The position numbers were made by a program, and so were the translations under genes. A DNA stretch of 64,000 nt, taken from Tenacibaculum sp. SZ-18. Lineage in GTDB: Bacteria; Bacteroidota; Bacteroidia; Flavobacteriales; Flavobacteriaceae. The notes beneath the pieces are model-generated. The model made no database searches, had not been told where the DNA came from, and saw only the letters and a program-made list of their open reading frames with translations. Positions 41,205 through 52,441 of this stretch are shown in pieces. Position 1 is the stretch's first letter, and the number at the start of each line of letters is the position of its first letter. The stretch covers positions 316,888 through 380,887 of the forward strand of contig NZ_CP019335.1 of the NCBI RefSeq assembly GCF_002813915.1. Direction: 5' to 3'.

Positions 41205-42461
41205 ATGGAAAATATTGCATTAATCGAGTCATTTTCAGATTTTAAAGACAATAAAAGTATAGATAGGGTAACTTTAATGTCTATATTAGAAGAGGTATTT
41301 CGTTCTGCATTAAAAAGAAAATACGGTTCTGATGATAATTTTGATATTATTATCAACCCGGATAAAGGAGATTTAGAAATTTGGAGAAACCGTATTGTTG
41401 TAGCTGATGGAATGTCAGAGGATGACAATGAGGAAATTGAATTGTCAGAAGCGAGAAAAATTGAGCCCGATTTTGAAATTGGTGAAGATGTGTCTGAAGA
41501 AGTTAAATTGATTGATTTAGGAAGAAGAGCTATTTTAGCGTTACGTCAAAATCTAATTTCTAAGATTCACGAGCATGATAGCACCAATGTTTTCAAACAG
41601 TTTAAAGATCTCGAAGGAGAAATTTACAGCGCTGAAGTGCATCATATTCGTCATAATGCAGTTATTTTGTTAGATGATGAAGGGAACGAGATAGTATTAC
41701 CGAAAACTGAGCAAATTCGTTCTGACTTCTTTAGAAAGGGCGATTCTGTAAGAGGTGTTATTAAAAAAGTGGAGCTAAGAGGTAATAAGCCATCTATTGT
41801 GTTGTCAAGAACAGCACCTGGATTCTTAGTGAAATTGTTTGAGCAAGAAATTCCTGAGGTATTCGACGGTTTAATTACTATTGAAGGTGTAGCAAGGATC
41901 CCCGGTGATAAAGCAAAGATTGCGGTAGATTCTTATGATGACAGAATTGATCCAGTAGGAGCTTGTGTTGGTGTTAAAGGATCTCGTATTCATGGAATTG
42001 TTCGTGAACTAGGAAATGAAAATATTGATGTAATTAATTATACTAAGAACGAACAGTTGTATATTGCAAGAGCATTAAGTCCTGCTAAAGTAACTTCCGT
42101 TACTATAGACAAGTTTGATGAGGAGAAAGATGGTAAGAAAGGCCGTGTAAATGTTCTCCTAAAGCCCGAGGAAGTATCTAAAGCAATTGGTAGGTCAGGT
42201 GTAAATATTCGTTTAGCAAGTCAGTTAACGGGTTACGATATTGATGTGCAACGAGAAGGAATAGAGGAAGAAGATGTTGAGTTAACTGAATTTTCTGATG
42301 AAATTGAAGCATGGGTGATCGAAGAATTCAAGAGGATAGGATTAGATACTGCTAAGAGTGTTTTAGATAAAGATGTTACTGAGTTAGTAAAAAGAACGGA
42401 TTTAGAGGAAGAAACAATAGTAGAAGTTCAGAGAATCTTAAGAGAAGAATTCGAAGATTAA
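41205..42461 (+). CDS. nusA: Transcription termination/antitermination protein NusA
   Basis: 418 residues. The N-terminal RNA polymerase-binding domain (1-130) is followed by an S1 domain (about 135-200), two KH domains (about 230-345, with GACVGVKGSRI and AIGRSGVNIRLAS), and an acidic C-terminal region. It binds RNA polymerase and nascent RNA and modulates pausing and termination, so it may act on its own operon leader. Gap to infB 88 bp. Confidence 0.96.
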   Translation: MENIALIESFSDFKDNKSIDRVTLMSILEEVFRSALKRKYGSDDNFDIIINPDKGDLEIWRNRIVVADGMSEDDNEEIELSEARKIEPDFEIGEDVSEEVKLIDLGRRAILALRQNLISKIHEHDSTNVFKQFKDLEGEIYSAEVHHIRHNAVILLDDEGNEIVLPKTEQIRSDFFRKGDSVRGVIKKVELRGNKPSIVLSRTAPGFLVKLFEQEIPEVFDGLITIEGVARIPGDKAKIAVDSYDDRIDPVGACVGVKGSRIHGIVRELGNENIDVINYTKNEQLYIARALSPAKVTSVTIDKFDEEKDGKKGRVNVLLKPEEVSKAIGRSGVNIRLASQLTGYDIDVQREGIEEEDVELTEFSDEIEAWVIEEFKRIGLDTAKSVLDKDVTELVKRTDLEEETIVEVQRILREEFED

Positions 42462-42549
42462 TAATATTAGGTTGATCGGTTCCTTTAAATCGATATAACG
42501 TAAGTGAGTAAAATAACTTACTTATAGAATATAAAGTATTAAACTATTT

Positions 42550-45411
42550 ATGGCTGAAGCTAAAAAATTAAGACTAAACAGAGTTTTAAGAGAATTAAAT
42601 ATCTCTTTAGATAGAGCAGTGGAACATTTAGCAAAGAATGGTCACGAAATCGAGGCGCGTCCAACTACTAAGATTTCTGATTCAGAATACCAAGTGTTGT
42701 TAGATGGTTTCCAAACGGATAAGTCTAAGCGTGTTGCTTCTAAAGAAGTAAGCGAAGAAAAGCGTAAGGAGAAAGAAGAAATACGCAAAAGAATCGAGGC
42801 TGAACAAGAAGCCAAAAGAGCTGAAGAAGAAGCAAAGAAACAAGAGATTCTTAAAGCTAGAGCAGATAAGCCTAAATTAAAAACTGTTGGTAAAATAGAT
42901 ATTGGTACGCAAAAATCTATACCAACTACTGAAGTAAAAGAGGAACCTAAACAAGAAGTTAAGGAGCCTGTTAAACTTAAAGAAGCAGTTGTTAACAGCG
43001 AAGTAAAAAAAGAGGTAGAATCACCTAAACAAGTTGTGCAAACTGTGACGCCAAAGGTTGGAAGGCAAGAGCTTAAAAAGAAAGAGCCAAAGAAAACTGA
43101 AATCCCAAAACAGAAGGTGGCCCAGATTAGTAAACCACCTGTGAAAAAGGAAGAGCCTAAGAAACAAACTGAGTCGAAAAAAGAGATTACTCCAGAGAAT
43201 GCGGAGAAAATTAAGACAAAGTACCAGAAATTGGATGGTCCTAAAATGACAGGTCAAAAAATTGATTTGAAACAATTTGAAAGACCGAAGAAAAAGAAAC
43301 CTGATGCAAATAAGGGTAATGATAACGCTGATAAGAAAAAGCGAAGAAGAATTACTAAACCAGGGACCAGTGCTAATAACAATCAACAAGGAAATAACAG
43401 AGTTGGTCAAGGTCAAGGAAATAGAAACCAAGCAAACCGTAATCAGGGAAATAGGAGAGGAAACCAAGGGAATAGAAGAGGAAGAAGACCTGAGGTTAAA
43501 AAAGAGGAGTTAACGGAAGCTGAAATCCAAAAACAAGTAAGAGAAACTCTTGAAAAGCTTCAAGGGAAATCTAACAAGGGCAAAGGAGCTAAGTATAGAC
43601 GAGAGAAAAGAGATCAACACAGGCAACAGGTTGAAGCAGAAATGCAAGCAGCTCAGGAAAATATCTTAAAAGTAACTGAGTTTGTAACAGTGAGTGAGGT
43701 TGCTACTATGATGGATAAACCCGTTACCGATATTATTTCGGCATGTATGATGCTTGGTATGATGGTGACTATGAACCAGCGTTTAGATGCAGAAACACTC
43801 CAAATCGTTGCTGAAGAATTTAACTATAAGGTTGAGTTTGTAGGTGCAGAAGTAGAGGAATCTATCGAAGAAGTTGAAGATAGTCCTGAAGAGTTATTAC
43901 CACGTGCTCCGATCATCACAGTAATGGGTCACGTAGATCACGGTAAAACATCATTATTAGACTACATTCGTAAGGCAAACGTAATTGCCGGTGAAAGTGG
44001 GGGAATTACTCAGCATATAGGAGCATATAGTGTTACTTTAGAGGATGGTCAAAAGATTGCTTTTTTAGATACTCCTGGTCATGAGGCTTTTACAGCGATG
44101 CGTGCACGTGGAGCACAGGTTACAGATTTGGTAATTATTGTAATTGCTGCTGATGATGACGTAATGCCACAAACTAAAGAGGCTATTTCACATGCACAAG
44201 CTGCAGATGTGCCAATCGTATTTGCAATAAATAAAGTGGATAAGCCAAACGCAAATCCAGATAATATCCGAACTCAATTATCTTCAATGAATTTATTAGT
44301 TGAGGATTGGGGAGGAAATATTCAATCACAAGAAATCTCGGCTAAAACTGGTCAAGGTATTGATGAGTTATTAGAAAAGGTTTTATTAGAGGCGGAAGTT
44401 TTAGAATTAAAAGCTAATCCAGATAAGAATGCTGTAGGTACAGTTGTAGAGGCATTGTTAGACAAAGGAAGAGGGTATGTTTCTACCATTTTAGTTCAAG
44501 CTGGTACATTAAGAATTGGTGACTATTTGCTCGCAGGTAAGCATAGTGGAAAAGTAAGAGCCATGTTCGATGAAAGAGGAAATAAAATTAAAGAAGCTGG
44601 ACCGTCAACTCCTGTGTCAATTTTAGGGCTAGATGGAGCGCCTCAGGCAGGTGATAAATTCAATGTTTTTGAAGATGAAAGAGAAGCAAAACAAATCGCT
44701 GCAAAGCGCTCGCAATTGCAACGTGAACAATCTGTAAGAACTCAGAAGACGTTAACATTAGATGAAATCGGACGACGTATTGCTTTAGGAGATTTTAAGG
44801 AGTTAAATATTATATTAAAAGGAGATGTAGATGGTTCAGTAGAAGCATTAACCGATTCTTTCCAGAAATTATCTACTGAAGAAATTCAAGTAAATATTTT
44901 ACATAAAGGGGTTGGTGCAATTACAGAGTCTGATGTGTTGTTAGCTTCAGCCTCAGATGCAATCATTATTGGATTTAATGTAAGACCACAAGGTAATGCA
45001 AGAAATGTAGCGGATAGAGAAGAGGTTGATATTAGAACTTATTCTATTATCTATGATGCAATCAATGATCTTAAGGATGCAATGGAAGGTATGCTTTCTC
45101 CTGAAATGAAAGAAGAGATTATTGGTAATGTTGAAATCAGAGAGGTTTATAAAATCTCAAAGGTTGGTAATATTGCGGGATGTATGGTTATGAGCGGTAA
45201 AATTACTCGTGACTCCAATATTCGTATAATCAGAGACGGTATTGTTGTACATGACGGTACTTTGGCTTCCTTGAAGCGTTTCAAAGATGATGTAAAAGAA
45301 GTTACTAAAGGATATGATTGTGGTTTACAAATTAAAGGTTACAATGATATTAAAGAAGGAGACGTAATTGAAGTTTACATTGAAGTAGCAGTGAAGAAAA
45401 AGCTTAAATAG
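42550..45411 (+). CDS. infB: Translation initiation factor IF-2
   Basis: 953 residues. An IF2_N segment (1-55) is followed by a long K/E/Q-rich, disordered linker (about 60-330) that includes GNR/GNQ repeats near 280-310. A second IF2_N segment (about 375-420) precedes the GTPase domain, whose P-loop GHVDHGKT is at about 460; DTPGHEAF and NKVDK follow. Domains II, III and IV close the protein. It places initiator tRNA on the 30S subunit and drives subunit joining. Confidence 0.97.
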   Translation: MAEAKKLRLNRVLRELNISLDRAVEHLAKNGHEIEARPTTKISDSEYQVLLDGFQTDKSKRVASKEVSEEKRKEKEEIRKRIEAEQEAKRAEEEAKKQEILKARADKPKLKTVGKIDIGTQKSIPTTEVKEEPKQEVKEPVKLKEAVVNSEVKKEVESPKQVVQTVTPKVGRQELKKKEPKKTEIPKQKVAQISKPPVKKEEPKKQTESKKEITPENAEKIKTKYQKLDGPKMTGQKIDLKQFERPKKKKPDANKGNDNADKKKRRRITKPGTSANNNQQGNNRVGQGQGNRNQANRNQGNRRGNQGNRRGRRPEVKKEELTEAEIQKQVRETLEKLQGKSNKGKGAKYRREKRDQHRQQVEAEMQAAQENILKVTEFVTVSEVATMMDKPVTDIISACMMLGMMVTMNQRLDAETLQIVAEEFNYKVEFVGAEVEESIEEVEDSPEELLPRAPIITVMGHVDHGKTSLLDYIRKANVIAGESGGITQHIGAYSVTLEDGQKIAFLDTPGHEAFTAMRARGAQVTDLVIIVIAADDDVMPQTKEAISHAQAADVPIVFAINKVDKPNANPDNIRTQLSSMNLLVEDWGGNIQSQEISAKTGQGIDELLEKVLLEAEVLELKANPDKNAVGTVVEALLDKGRGYVSTILVQAGTLRIGDYLLAGKHSGKVRAMFDERGNKIKEAGPSTPVSILGLDGAPQAGDKFNVFEDEREAKQIAAKRSQLQREQSVRTQKTLTLDEIGRRIALGDFKELNIILKGDVDGSVEALTDSFQKLSTEEIQVNILHKGVGAITESDVLLASASDAIIIGFNVRPQGNARNVADREEVDIRTYSIIYDAINDLKDAMEGMLSPEMKEEIIGNVEIREVYKISKVGNIAGCMVMSGKITRDSNIRIIRDGIVVHDGTLASLKRFKDDVKEVTKGYDCGLQIKGYNDIKEGDVIEVYIEVAVKKKLK

Positions 45412-45438
45412 GCTTAAGTAACAATATATAAATTTGGA

Positions 45439-45465
45439 GGTCTTGATTTTTCAAGGCCTTTTTTT
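45439..45465 (+). terminator. infB terminator
   Basis: A ggtcttga/tcaaggcc stem with a G-U wobble and a tttt loop, then seven T residues. Confidence 0.85.
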
Positions 45466-45888
45466 ATCTTTTAAGTTTTGAGTGTTTTGTGAAAATTGAT
45501 TTCCTGTAAATCCAGCGTAGTAGCAAGTATTGACCTCCATTCAAGTCTCGAAAAGATGCGTTAAATGATTTTATTCATCTAGTTTGTCGTTTGCAAATAA
45601 TCACCAGTAAGGTTGATAAAACTAAAATATGGAGAACGTTTTAGTTGTTGTGATATAATTGATTAAAGCAATGAAATATGGATAACAGAAGTATGATAAA
45701 TTGAAATATTAAAGATTATTAAAGAATATATGTTCTATTTTTCTGTATTGTAAACTGCACGAAAGGTGTATTTTAAATTACTAATTGTAAATGAATGACA
45801 AATGACACAAATTGTTAATCCATTGGTGAAATTAGTACTGATGAATGATCGCTGGATTATGATGTAATAATATTTCTGATCAATAAAA
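45466..45888 (+). other. Intergenic stretch with no recognised gene
   Basis: Between the infB terminator and the SPOR terminator. No ORF of useful length, no RNA gene and no promoter with good spacing was seen on either strand. Base composition is AT-rich like other intergenic DNA here. Confidence 0.6.
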
Positions 45889-45916
45889 AACTCTTTCAAA
45901 AAAAATGAAAGAGTCT
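45889..45916 (-). terminator. Terminator of the SPOR gene
   Basis: An actctttca/tgaaagagt stem with a poly-A loop and T-runs on the minus side, 29 bp past the SPOR stop. Confidence 0.8.
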
Positions 45917-45944
45917 TATATTACGTGTTTAAGAATGTTTTAAA

Positions 45945-46310
45945 CTATTTTCTAAATCGGATAACGATAGCTCCTGTAAATTTTTCCTTGATTTTATTTA
46001 ATGAACGATCAGCTTCAATTTTTGAATAGTATTCTCCAACATGTACTTTCCATTCTGGGGCTTCATATTTTAATTTTGGGATGCCCTGAAACTTCATCAT
46101 GTAATTTTGTTTGATAGTACGTGCTATTTTTTCATTGCCATTATACAACTGTATCTTGTAAATAGTTTCATTGTTCTTATTGTATTCTCTTTTCTTTTCT
46201 AAGAGCGAATTAATCTTCTCATTATCTGTATAATTAGATTGAGAAAAACTATATAAAAAACCAGTTAGTAATAGGGCTAAACAAAATAAATTTTTACAAT
46301 ATAGATGCAT
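45945..46310 (-). CDS. SPOR-domain protein
   Basis: 121 residues. A signal peptide ends near FLYSFSQ. The C-terminal 75 residues (YKIQLYNGNEKIARTIKQNY and WKVHVGEYYSKIEADRSLNK) form a SPOR domain, which binds denuded peptidoglycan glycans at division sites. It is a small secreted or membrane-tethered SPOR protein in the periplasm. It stands alone, divergent from the respiratory operon. Confidence 0.85.
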   Translation of the reverse strand: MHLYCKNLFCLALLLTGFLYSFSQSNYTDNEKINSLLEKKREYNKNNETIYKIQLYNGNEKIARTIKQNYMMKFQGIPKLKYEAPEWKVHVGEYYSKIEADRSLNKIKEKFTGAIVIRFRK

Positions 46311-46433
46311 GTTACATGTTTTTTACAAAAGTAACGACTTGTGGGCTAATAGATTGCTGATAACTGTTATTTAGAATTGATATAAATTGTAAATTAGGAA
46401 TCTCTTAACACTTCCTATTTTGCAGATAAGTAG

Positions 46434-46441
46434 TAATTTTG
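46434..46441 (+). promoter_or_regulatory. -7 box of the ACIII-cytochrome oxidase operon
   Basis: taattttg fits TAnnTTTG and lies 84 bp before the ATG at 46526. No well-placed -33 TTG is seen. Confidence 0.4.
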
Positions 46442-46525
46442 TCCGAGTTTATGGGAGTGAAATAAATAATTTTCCATTCTTATAGCAACATACATAATAG
46501 ATACAAAAAATTATATTTTTACAGT

Positions 46526-47827
46526 ATGAAAAGTGTGAATTATCACAACAAAATTAGTCGAATTCTTTTAAGTAGTTTTACTCTTTTATTTGCATTTCTA
46601 GTAAGTGTTTCGGTAAATGCCCAGGAAGTTGATGAAGCTCGTCAAAAGGCAGGAAGAAAATTATTTAACGCTAACTGTGCTTCTTGTCATAAGCTAAACA
46701 AAAGAGCAACTGGACCTGCTTTAGGTGGAGTTGAAAAAAGAAGAGAAAACGAATGGTTAAAGAAGTGGATTCGTAATAATGCGGAGCTTAGGGCTTCAGG
46801 TGATGCTGATGCTATTGCTTTATACGAGGAATGGGGTCAATCAAATATGACTGCGTTTCCGCAGTTAACCGATCAAAATATCGATGATATTTTATATTAC
46901 ACCACTGTTGGTGACCCAAAGAAGGTTGTGGTTGGTTCAGGTGGTGTTGAAGATGATTTAGCCAGTGAGGATCAAGCTCCAAAATGGTTAATCTGGATTC
47001 TAGCAGGAGCTATCGTTGTTGCATTCTTAATGATCGCAAGTTTATTAAAAACGGTTAGTGAATTAAAAGGAGCCCCTAAAACCCCTGGTTTGTTAGGGCA
47101 AACAGCTGAGTTGTGGGAAGGTGTTAAAAAGAATACGTTTCTACACGTGATGTTCGTGATCTTTGGAGCATTAATGACAGCATATGTTTTATTTGGAACG
47201 TTGTTTAAGGTAGGTGTTGATCAAGGATATCAACCAGTTCAACCAATTTTATTTTCCCATAAAATTCATGCAGGTGACAATAAAATTGAGTGTCAGTATT
47301 GTCACTCAGCAGCTAAACATTCTAAACATTCAGGGATTCCTTCTTTAAATGTTTGTATGAATTGTCACAAAAACATTGCTGAAGTAGCCGAAGGAACTAA
47401 AGTCGTTTTAGAAGATGGAGGACGTGTTGTAGGTAAAACTGAATTAGATAAAGAAATCGCAAAAATATATGAGCACGTAGGTTGGGATAAAGTTGAAATG
47501 GAATACACAGGAAATACTAAACCAATCGAATGGGTTAGAATCCATAATTTACCAGACTTTGCTTACTTCAATCACTCACAACACGTAACAGTTGCAGGGG
47601 TTAAGTGTCAAAAGTGTCACGGTCCAGTAGAGGAAATGGAAGAATTATATCAGCATTCTCCATTAACTATGGGATGGTGTATTGATTGTCACAAGGAAAC
47701 TAATGTTGACTTGAAAGGAAATGAGTACTACGCTAAGATTCATGCAGATTTAGCTAAGAAATATGGGGTAGATCAAGTGACAATCGCTCAATTAGGTGGT
47801 AAAGAATGTGGTAAGTGCCACTATTAA
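46526..47827 (+). CDS. actA: Alternative complex III subunit A, multiheme cytochrome c
   Basis: 433 residues. A signal peptide is cleaved after SVNAQ. Residues about 36-130 form an N-terminal monoheme cytochrome c (CASCH, Cys51). Two membrane spans follow (about 152-175 and 205-228), then a pentaheme region with CQYCH, CMNCH, CQKCH, CIDCH and CGKCH motifs. ActA is classically pentaheme; here an extra cytochrome domain is fused at the N-terminus, giving six hemes. It takes electrons from ActB and passes them towards CoxB or a soluble cytochrome. It is the first of eight co-oriented genes. Confidence 0.93.
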   Translation: MKSVNYHNKISRILLSSFTLLFAFLVSVSVNAQEVDEARQKAGRKLFNANCASCHKLNKRATGPALGGVEKRRENEWLKKWIRNNAELRASGDADAIALYEEWGQSNMTAFPQLTDQNIDDILYYTTVGDPKKVVVGSGGVEDDLASEDQAPKWLIWILAGAIVVAFLMIASLLKTVSELKGAPKTPGLLGQTAELWEGVKKNTFLHVMFVIFGALMTAYVLFGTLFKVGVDQGYQPVQPILFSHKIHAGDNKIECQYCHSAAKHSKHSGIPSLNVCMNCHKNIAEVAEGTKVVLEDGGRVVGKTELDKEIAKIYEHVGWDKVEMEYTGNTKPIEWVRIHNLPDFAYFNHSQHVTVAGVKCQKCHGPVEEMEELYQHSPLTMGWCIDCHKETNVDLKGNEYYAKIHADLAKKYGVDQVTIAQLGGKECGKCHY

Positions 47828-47859
47828 TAATTAAGAAAGTAGAAAAACACGTTATATAA

Positions 47860-50800
47860 ATGGCTTCAAACAAAAAATACTGGCAAAGTGTTGAAGAACT
47901 AAATGATAGTTCTGTTGTTGAAACGCTACGTAATAAAGAGTTTGTACAGGAAATACCGACAGAAGAGTTTTTAGGAGATCAAGAAACTCTTGAAGGTTCC
48001 TCTACTTCACGTAGAGATTTCTTAAAATATGTTGGTTTTTCAACTGCTGCAGCTTCATTGGCAGCATGTGAAGGACCTGTTAGAAAATCAATCCCTTATG
48101 TAGTTCAACCTAACGATTTAGTGGTAGGTGTAGCAGATTGGTATGCAACTACAATTGCAGATGGGTTTGATTTTGCGAATGTTTTAGTGAAAACTAGAGA
48201 AGGGCGTCCAATTCAGGTAATGCCGAACAAAGAGGCGGGTGGTGTAACAAGTGCTCGTACGCAAGCTTCAGTGTTATCATTATACGATAGCGACTTACGT
48301 GTAAAAGAACCAAGAAAAGGTGATGCTCAATTTACTTGGGCAGATGCAGATAAAGAAATCATCGCTAAATTAGAGAGTCTTAAAAGTGCAGACGCATTAG
48401 TTTACTTAATGACTGGAACTTTAGCAAGTCCATCTACTGAAAAGGTAATTGCTGATTTCTTAGCGAAATATCCAAACGTAAAGCATGTAACATATGATGC
48501 AGTTTCAGAAAGTGGAACGGCTGATGCAATGGAAGCAATGTATGGTACTCGTGCATTACCAAATTATGATTTCAGTAAGGCTGAAGTAATAGCTTCTATA
48601 GGTGCAGATTTCATTGGAGATTGGCAAGGAGGTTACGAAAAGTCTTATGCTGATGGCAGAAGAGCAGATGCTGGTAAGATGTCTTACCATGTGCAAATAG
48701 AAAGTAATATGTCTTTGTCTGGAGCAAATGCAGATAAACGTATTGTTGCTAAACCTTCTATTCAAGTAAATGCGTTAGTTAAATTATTTAACGCAATTAC
48801 AGGTCAGAATATCGCAACTGAGAATACTTCAATTGATGCTCAAGTAGCTAAATTAGCTGCTGATCTTAAGAAAGCAGGGAGTAAGGCTGTAGTTGTAACC
48901 GGATTCAACGATAAAAATGCTCAATTAGTTGCTTTAGCAATTAATAAAGCATTAAATAGTGAAATCATTGATACGAAAGCAGTGAACCTAACACGTCAAG
49001 GAAATGATGCAAAGGTTGCTGAGCTATTAGCTGATATTAAATCTGGAAAAGCAAAAGGATTAGTTACTTATAACGTAAATCCTGCTTATTCCATTACAGG
49101 ATTTGGTGAGAATACTAAAAAATTAGATTTCTCTGTAGCAATTTCTACGCAAGATGATGCTACCGCAAATTCAACTCAATTTACATTACCAGCACCTCAC
49201 AACTTAGAAAGTTGGGGAGATGTTATGGCAACTGCTGGGAAGTATAGTTTAGTACAACCAACCATTGCTCCAATTTTTAATACACGCCAGTTTCAAGATG
49301 TGTTATTAAAGTGGTCTGGAGCAACTCAAAATTATTATGATACTTTAAAAGAGTTCTGGAGTACCAACGTGTTAAATGGCGCTTCATGGAATCAAGCATT
49401 ACATGATGGTTTCTTTATGACTTCAGTTGCTGAAGTAAATAACGAGGTTAATGCAGAGGAAACAACTGCTGTTAATCCAGTAGATTCGGCAAATGAATTA
49501 TCAAAAGTAAAATCAACTCAATTCGAGTTAACATTATATACTTCTACAGCTTTAGGAGATGGTAAACAAGCGAATAACCCTTGGTTACAAGAATTACCTG
49601 ATCCAATTACTAGAGCTTCTTGGGATAACTACTTAACAATGTCTATGGCAGATGCTAAGAAGTTAGGTTTTACCAATCCTGTTAAAGATAACGGAGCTAT
49701 CGATGGTGACTACGCAAAAGTTGCTGTAAATGGAGTAGAAGTTACAGTACCAGTGATTGTTCAACCAGGTCAAGCTAATGGTTCTTTAGGATTAGCTTTA
49801 GGTTATGGTAGGAAGCAAGGACTAAAAGAAGAAATGCAAGTAGGTGTAAATGCTTACCCGTTATATGCGGATAGTAAAAACGTACAGTATAATGTATCTG
49901 TTGAGAAAGTAAGTGGAACTCACAAGTTCGCTTGTATTCAGGTTCAAAGTACGTTAGCTGGTCGTCACGACATCTTAAGAGAAGCTACTTTAAAAGAAGT
50001 GAATGATAAATCTTTAGATCCTAAACATACGTGGAACCAACCTTTCATGGTATCTTACGATCACCAAGAAACTGAAGCTACTGACAGAAAGGTTGATTTA
50101 TGGGATGATCACGATAGAAGTTTAGGTCATCACTTTAACTTATCGATTGATTTAACCTCATGTACAGGATGTGGAGCGTGTGTTGTAGCGTGTCATGCTG
50201 AAAACAATGTTCCAGTAGTCGGTAAAGATGAAGTTCGTGTAGGTAGAGATATGCACTGGTTACGTATTGATCGTTACTATTCTTCAACAGTAGAAGATAA
50301 GCAATATGCAAAGGATAAAGATGGTAATGCGATCATTACTATGGATGAGTTCAAAGCTCAGAATCCAAATATTCCTAATAAAGATATTGAAAGAAGATAT
50401 ACTGAGAAAGTATTAAAATTAAGTAAAGGAGACTTATTCGATGCTTTAGAAAATCCTGCTGAGAATCCAGAGGTTACTTTCCAACCAATGATGTGTCAAC
50501 ATTGTAATCACGCACCATGTGAAACAGTTTGTCCGGTAGCTGCAACTTCTCACGGTCGTCAAGGTCAAAACCAAATGGCATATAACCGTTGTGTAGGAAC
50601 TCGTTATTGTGCGAACAACTGTCCTTACCGTGTTCGTCGTTTTAACTGGTTCAACTATGCAGATAATAAGGAATTTGATTTCAATATGAATAACGAATAC
50701 GGTAAAATGGTATTAAATCCAGACGTTGTCGTTCGTTCTCGTGGAGTTATGGAAAAATGTTCTATGTGTATTCAAATGACACAAGCTACCATCTTAAAAG

Positions 50801-51018
50801 CTAAGAGAGAAGGTAGAGCTGTTAAAGCTGATGAATTCCAAACCGCATGTTCACAAGCATGTTCAACTGGTGCTATGGTATTCGGAGACGTTAATAACGA
50901 TAAAGATGCTGTTGCGAAGTTAAAAGAAGATAGAAGAGCTTTCTACGTGTTAGATTACATTGGTACAAAACCAAACGTAGTGTATCAAGTGAAAGTAAGA
51001 AATACAAACGAAGCTTAA
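47860..51018 (+). CDS. actB: Alternative complex III subunit B, iron-sulfur molybdopterin-like protein
   Basis: 1052 residues. A Tat signal sits unusually deep, at residues 51-56 (RRDFLK). Residues about 60-760 are a molybdopterin-oxidoreductase-like fold without bound Mo cofactor in the known ACIII. Residues about 765-1000 hold the iron-sulfur part: CTGCGACVVAC, CQHCNHAPCETVCP, CVGTRYCANNCP and the CSMCIQ...ACSQAC set, giving three 4Fe-4S and one 3Fe-4S cluster in the family. It carries electrons from quinol to ActA. Confidence 0.94.
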   Translation: MASNKKYWQSVEELNDSSVVETLRNKEFVQEIPTEEFLGDQETLEGSSTSRRDFLKYVGFSTAAASLAACEGPVRKSIPYVVQPNDLVVGVADWYATTIADGFDFANVLVKTREGRPIQVMPNKEAGGVTSARTQASVLSLYDSDLRVKEPRKGDAQFTWADADKEIIAKLESLKSADALVYLMTGTLASPSTEKVIADFLAKYPNVKHVTYDAVSESGTADAMEAMYGTRALPNYDFSKAEVIASIGADFIGDWQGGYEKSYADGRRADAGKMSYHVQIESNMSLSGANADKRIVAKPSIQVNALVKLFNAITGQNIATENTSIDAQVAKLAADLKKAGSKAVVVTGFNDKNAQLVALAINKALNSEIIDTKAVNLTRQGNDAKVAELLADIKSGKAKGLVTYNVNPAYSITGFGENTKKLDFSVAISTQDDATANSTQFTLPAPHNLESWGDVMATAGKYSLVQPTIAPIFNTRQFQDVLLKWSGATQNYYDTLKEFWSTNVLNGASWNQALHDGFFMTSVAEVNNEVNAEETTAVNPVDSANELSKVKSTQFELTLYTSTALGDGKQANNPWLQELPDPITRASWDNYLTMSMADAKKLGFTNPVKDNGAIDGDYAKVAVNGVEVTVPVIVQPGQANGSLGLALGYGRKQGLKEEMQVGVNAYPLYADSKNVQYNVSVEKVSGTHKFACIQVQSTLAGRHDILREATLKEVNDKSLDPKHTWNQPFMVSYDHQETEATDRKVDLWDDHDRSLGHHFNLSIDLTSCTGCGACVVACHAENNVPVVGKDEVRVGRDMHWLRIDRYYSSTVEDKQYAKDKDGNAIITMDEFKAQNPNIPNKDIERRYTEKVLKLSKGDLFDALENPAENPEVTFQPMMCQHCNHAPCETVCPVAATSHGRQGQNQMAYNRCVGTRYCANNCPYRVRRFNWFNYADNKEFDFNMNNEYGKMVLNPDVVVRSRGVMEKCSMCIQMTQATILKAKREGRAVKADEFQTACSQACSTGAMVFGDVNNDKDAVAKLKEDRRAFYVLDYIGTKPNVVYQVKVRNTNEA

Positions 51019-51040
51019 TTAAATTATAAGAATATAGATT

Positions 51041-52441
51041 ATGTCGGGTCATTACGAATCGTCTTATAGAGAACCTTTAATACTTGGTGATAAGAGTTAC
51101 CATGATATTACAGAAGATATAGCTAGACCTATAGAAGGAAAAGCTAATAAACACTGGTATGTTGCATTCTACATTTCTTTAGCAGCAATGTTATGGGGGT
51201 TTGGATGTATCTTTTACACAGTAGGAACGGGTATTGGTGTTTGGGGATTAAGTAAAAACATTGGATGGGCTTGGGATATTACCAACTTCGTTTGGTGGGT
51301 AGGTATCGGTCATGCTGGTACATTAATTTCAGCCGTGTTATTATTATTCCGTCAAAAATGGAGAATGGCAATCAACCGTTCTGCAGAGGCAATGACAATT
51401 TTTGCTGTATTTCAAGCAGGATTGTTCCCAATTATTCACATGGGGCGTCCATGGAATGGTTATTGGGTATTACCTATTCCAAACCAATTTGGTTCATTAT
51501 GGGTTAACTTTAACTCGCCATTATTATGGGATGTATTTGCAATTTCAACCTACTTATCGGTATCATTAGTTTTCTGGTGGACTGGATTATTACCTGATTT
51601 TGCAACAATACGTGATAGAGCAGTGAAACCTTTCCAAAAGAAGATTTATGCCTTATTATCATTCGGATGGTCAGGAAGAGCAAAAGATTGGCAACGTTTT
51701 GAAGAAGTATCTTTAGTGTTGGCTGGTTTAGCAACTCCATTAGTACTTTCTGTACACACAATTGTATCGTTTGACTTCGCTACTTCTGTAAACCCAGGAT
51801 GGCACTCAACAATTTTCCCTCCTTACTTCGTTGCTGGAGCGATCTTCTCAGGGTTCGCAATGGTACAAACCTTATTAGGTATAATGCGTAAGGTAACGAA
51901 CATGGAAGCCTATATTACTCGTTTACATATCGAGTATATGAATATCGTAATTATTTTAACAGGAGGTATTGTAGCTGTTGCATATGCTACTGAATTCTTC
52001 ATCGCTTGGTATACAGGTTCACCATATGAAAATTATACATATTTATCATTTGGTGCAGAAGCTGGTGCTTACGGATGGGCTTTCTGGTCATTAATGATAT
52101 TTAATATCATCATTCCTCAAATCTTATGGATTAAGAAGTTTAGAAGAAGTTTCGTTGTTTCTTTCCTAGTATCTATTGCAATTAACATCGGAATGTGGTT
52201 TGAGCGTTTTGATATTATCGCGATTGTATTAAGTAAAGGTCAATTACCTTCTACTTGGTGGAGATTTGAGCCAACATTTGTTGATGTAGGTATCTTCATC
52301 GGAACTATTGGATTCTTCTTCGTATTATTCTTATTATATGCTAGAACATTCCCAGTAATTCCAACAGCAGAGATTAAGACGATTTTAAAATCTTCAGGAG
52401 AGAATTATAAAAAACAAAGAGACGAGAACAATGAGCACTAA
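51041..52441 (+). CDS. actC: Alternative complex III subunit C, NrfD-like membrane protein
   Basis: 466 residues with about ten membrane spans of the NrfD/PsrC polysulfide-reductase membrane family. It forms the quinol-binding site together with ActB. The stop codon overlaps the actD start by 11 bases, so translation is coupled. Position between actB and actD is the conserved order. Confidence 0.94.
   Translation: MSGHYESSYREPLILGDKSYHDITEDIARPIEGKANKHWYVAFYISLAAMLWGFGCIFYTVGTGIGVWGLSKNIGWAWDITNFVWWVGIGHAGTLISAVLLLFRQKWRMAINRSAEAMTIFAVFQAGLFPIIHMGRPWNGYWVLPIPNQFGSLWVNFNSPLLWDVFAISTYLSVSLVFWWTGLLPDFATIRDRAVKPFQKKIYALLSFGWSGRAKDWQRFEEVSLVLAGLATPLVLSVHTIVSFDFATSVNPGWHSTIFPPYFVAGAIFSGFAMVQTLLGIMRKVTNMEAYITRLHIEYMNIVIILTGGIVAVAYATEFFIAWYTGSPYENYTYLSFGAEAGAYGWAFWSLMIFNIIIPQILWIKKFRRSFVVSFLVSIAINIGMWFERFDIIAIVLSKGQLPSTWWRFEPTFVDVGIFIGTIGFFFVLFLLYARTFPVIPTAEIKTILKSSGENYKKQRDENNEH

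Noticed and set aside
43270..43500. GNR/GNQ-rich repeats in infB as a mobile or CRISPR-like repeat
   Set aside because: They are in-frame low-complexity codons of the IF-2 linker, without fixed period or spacers.
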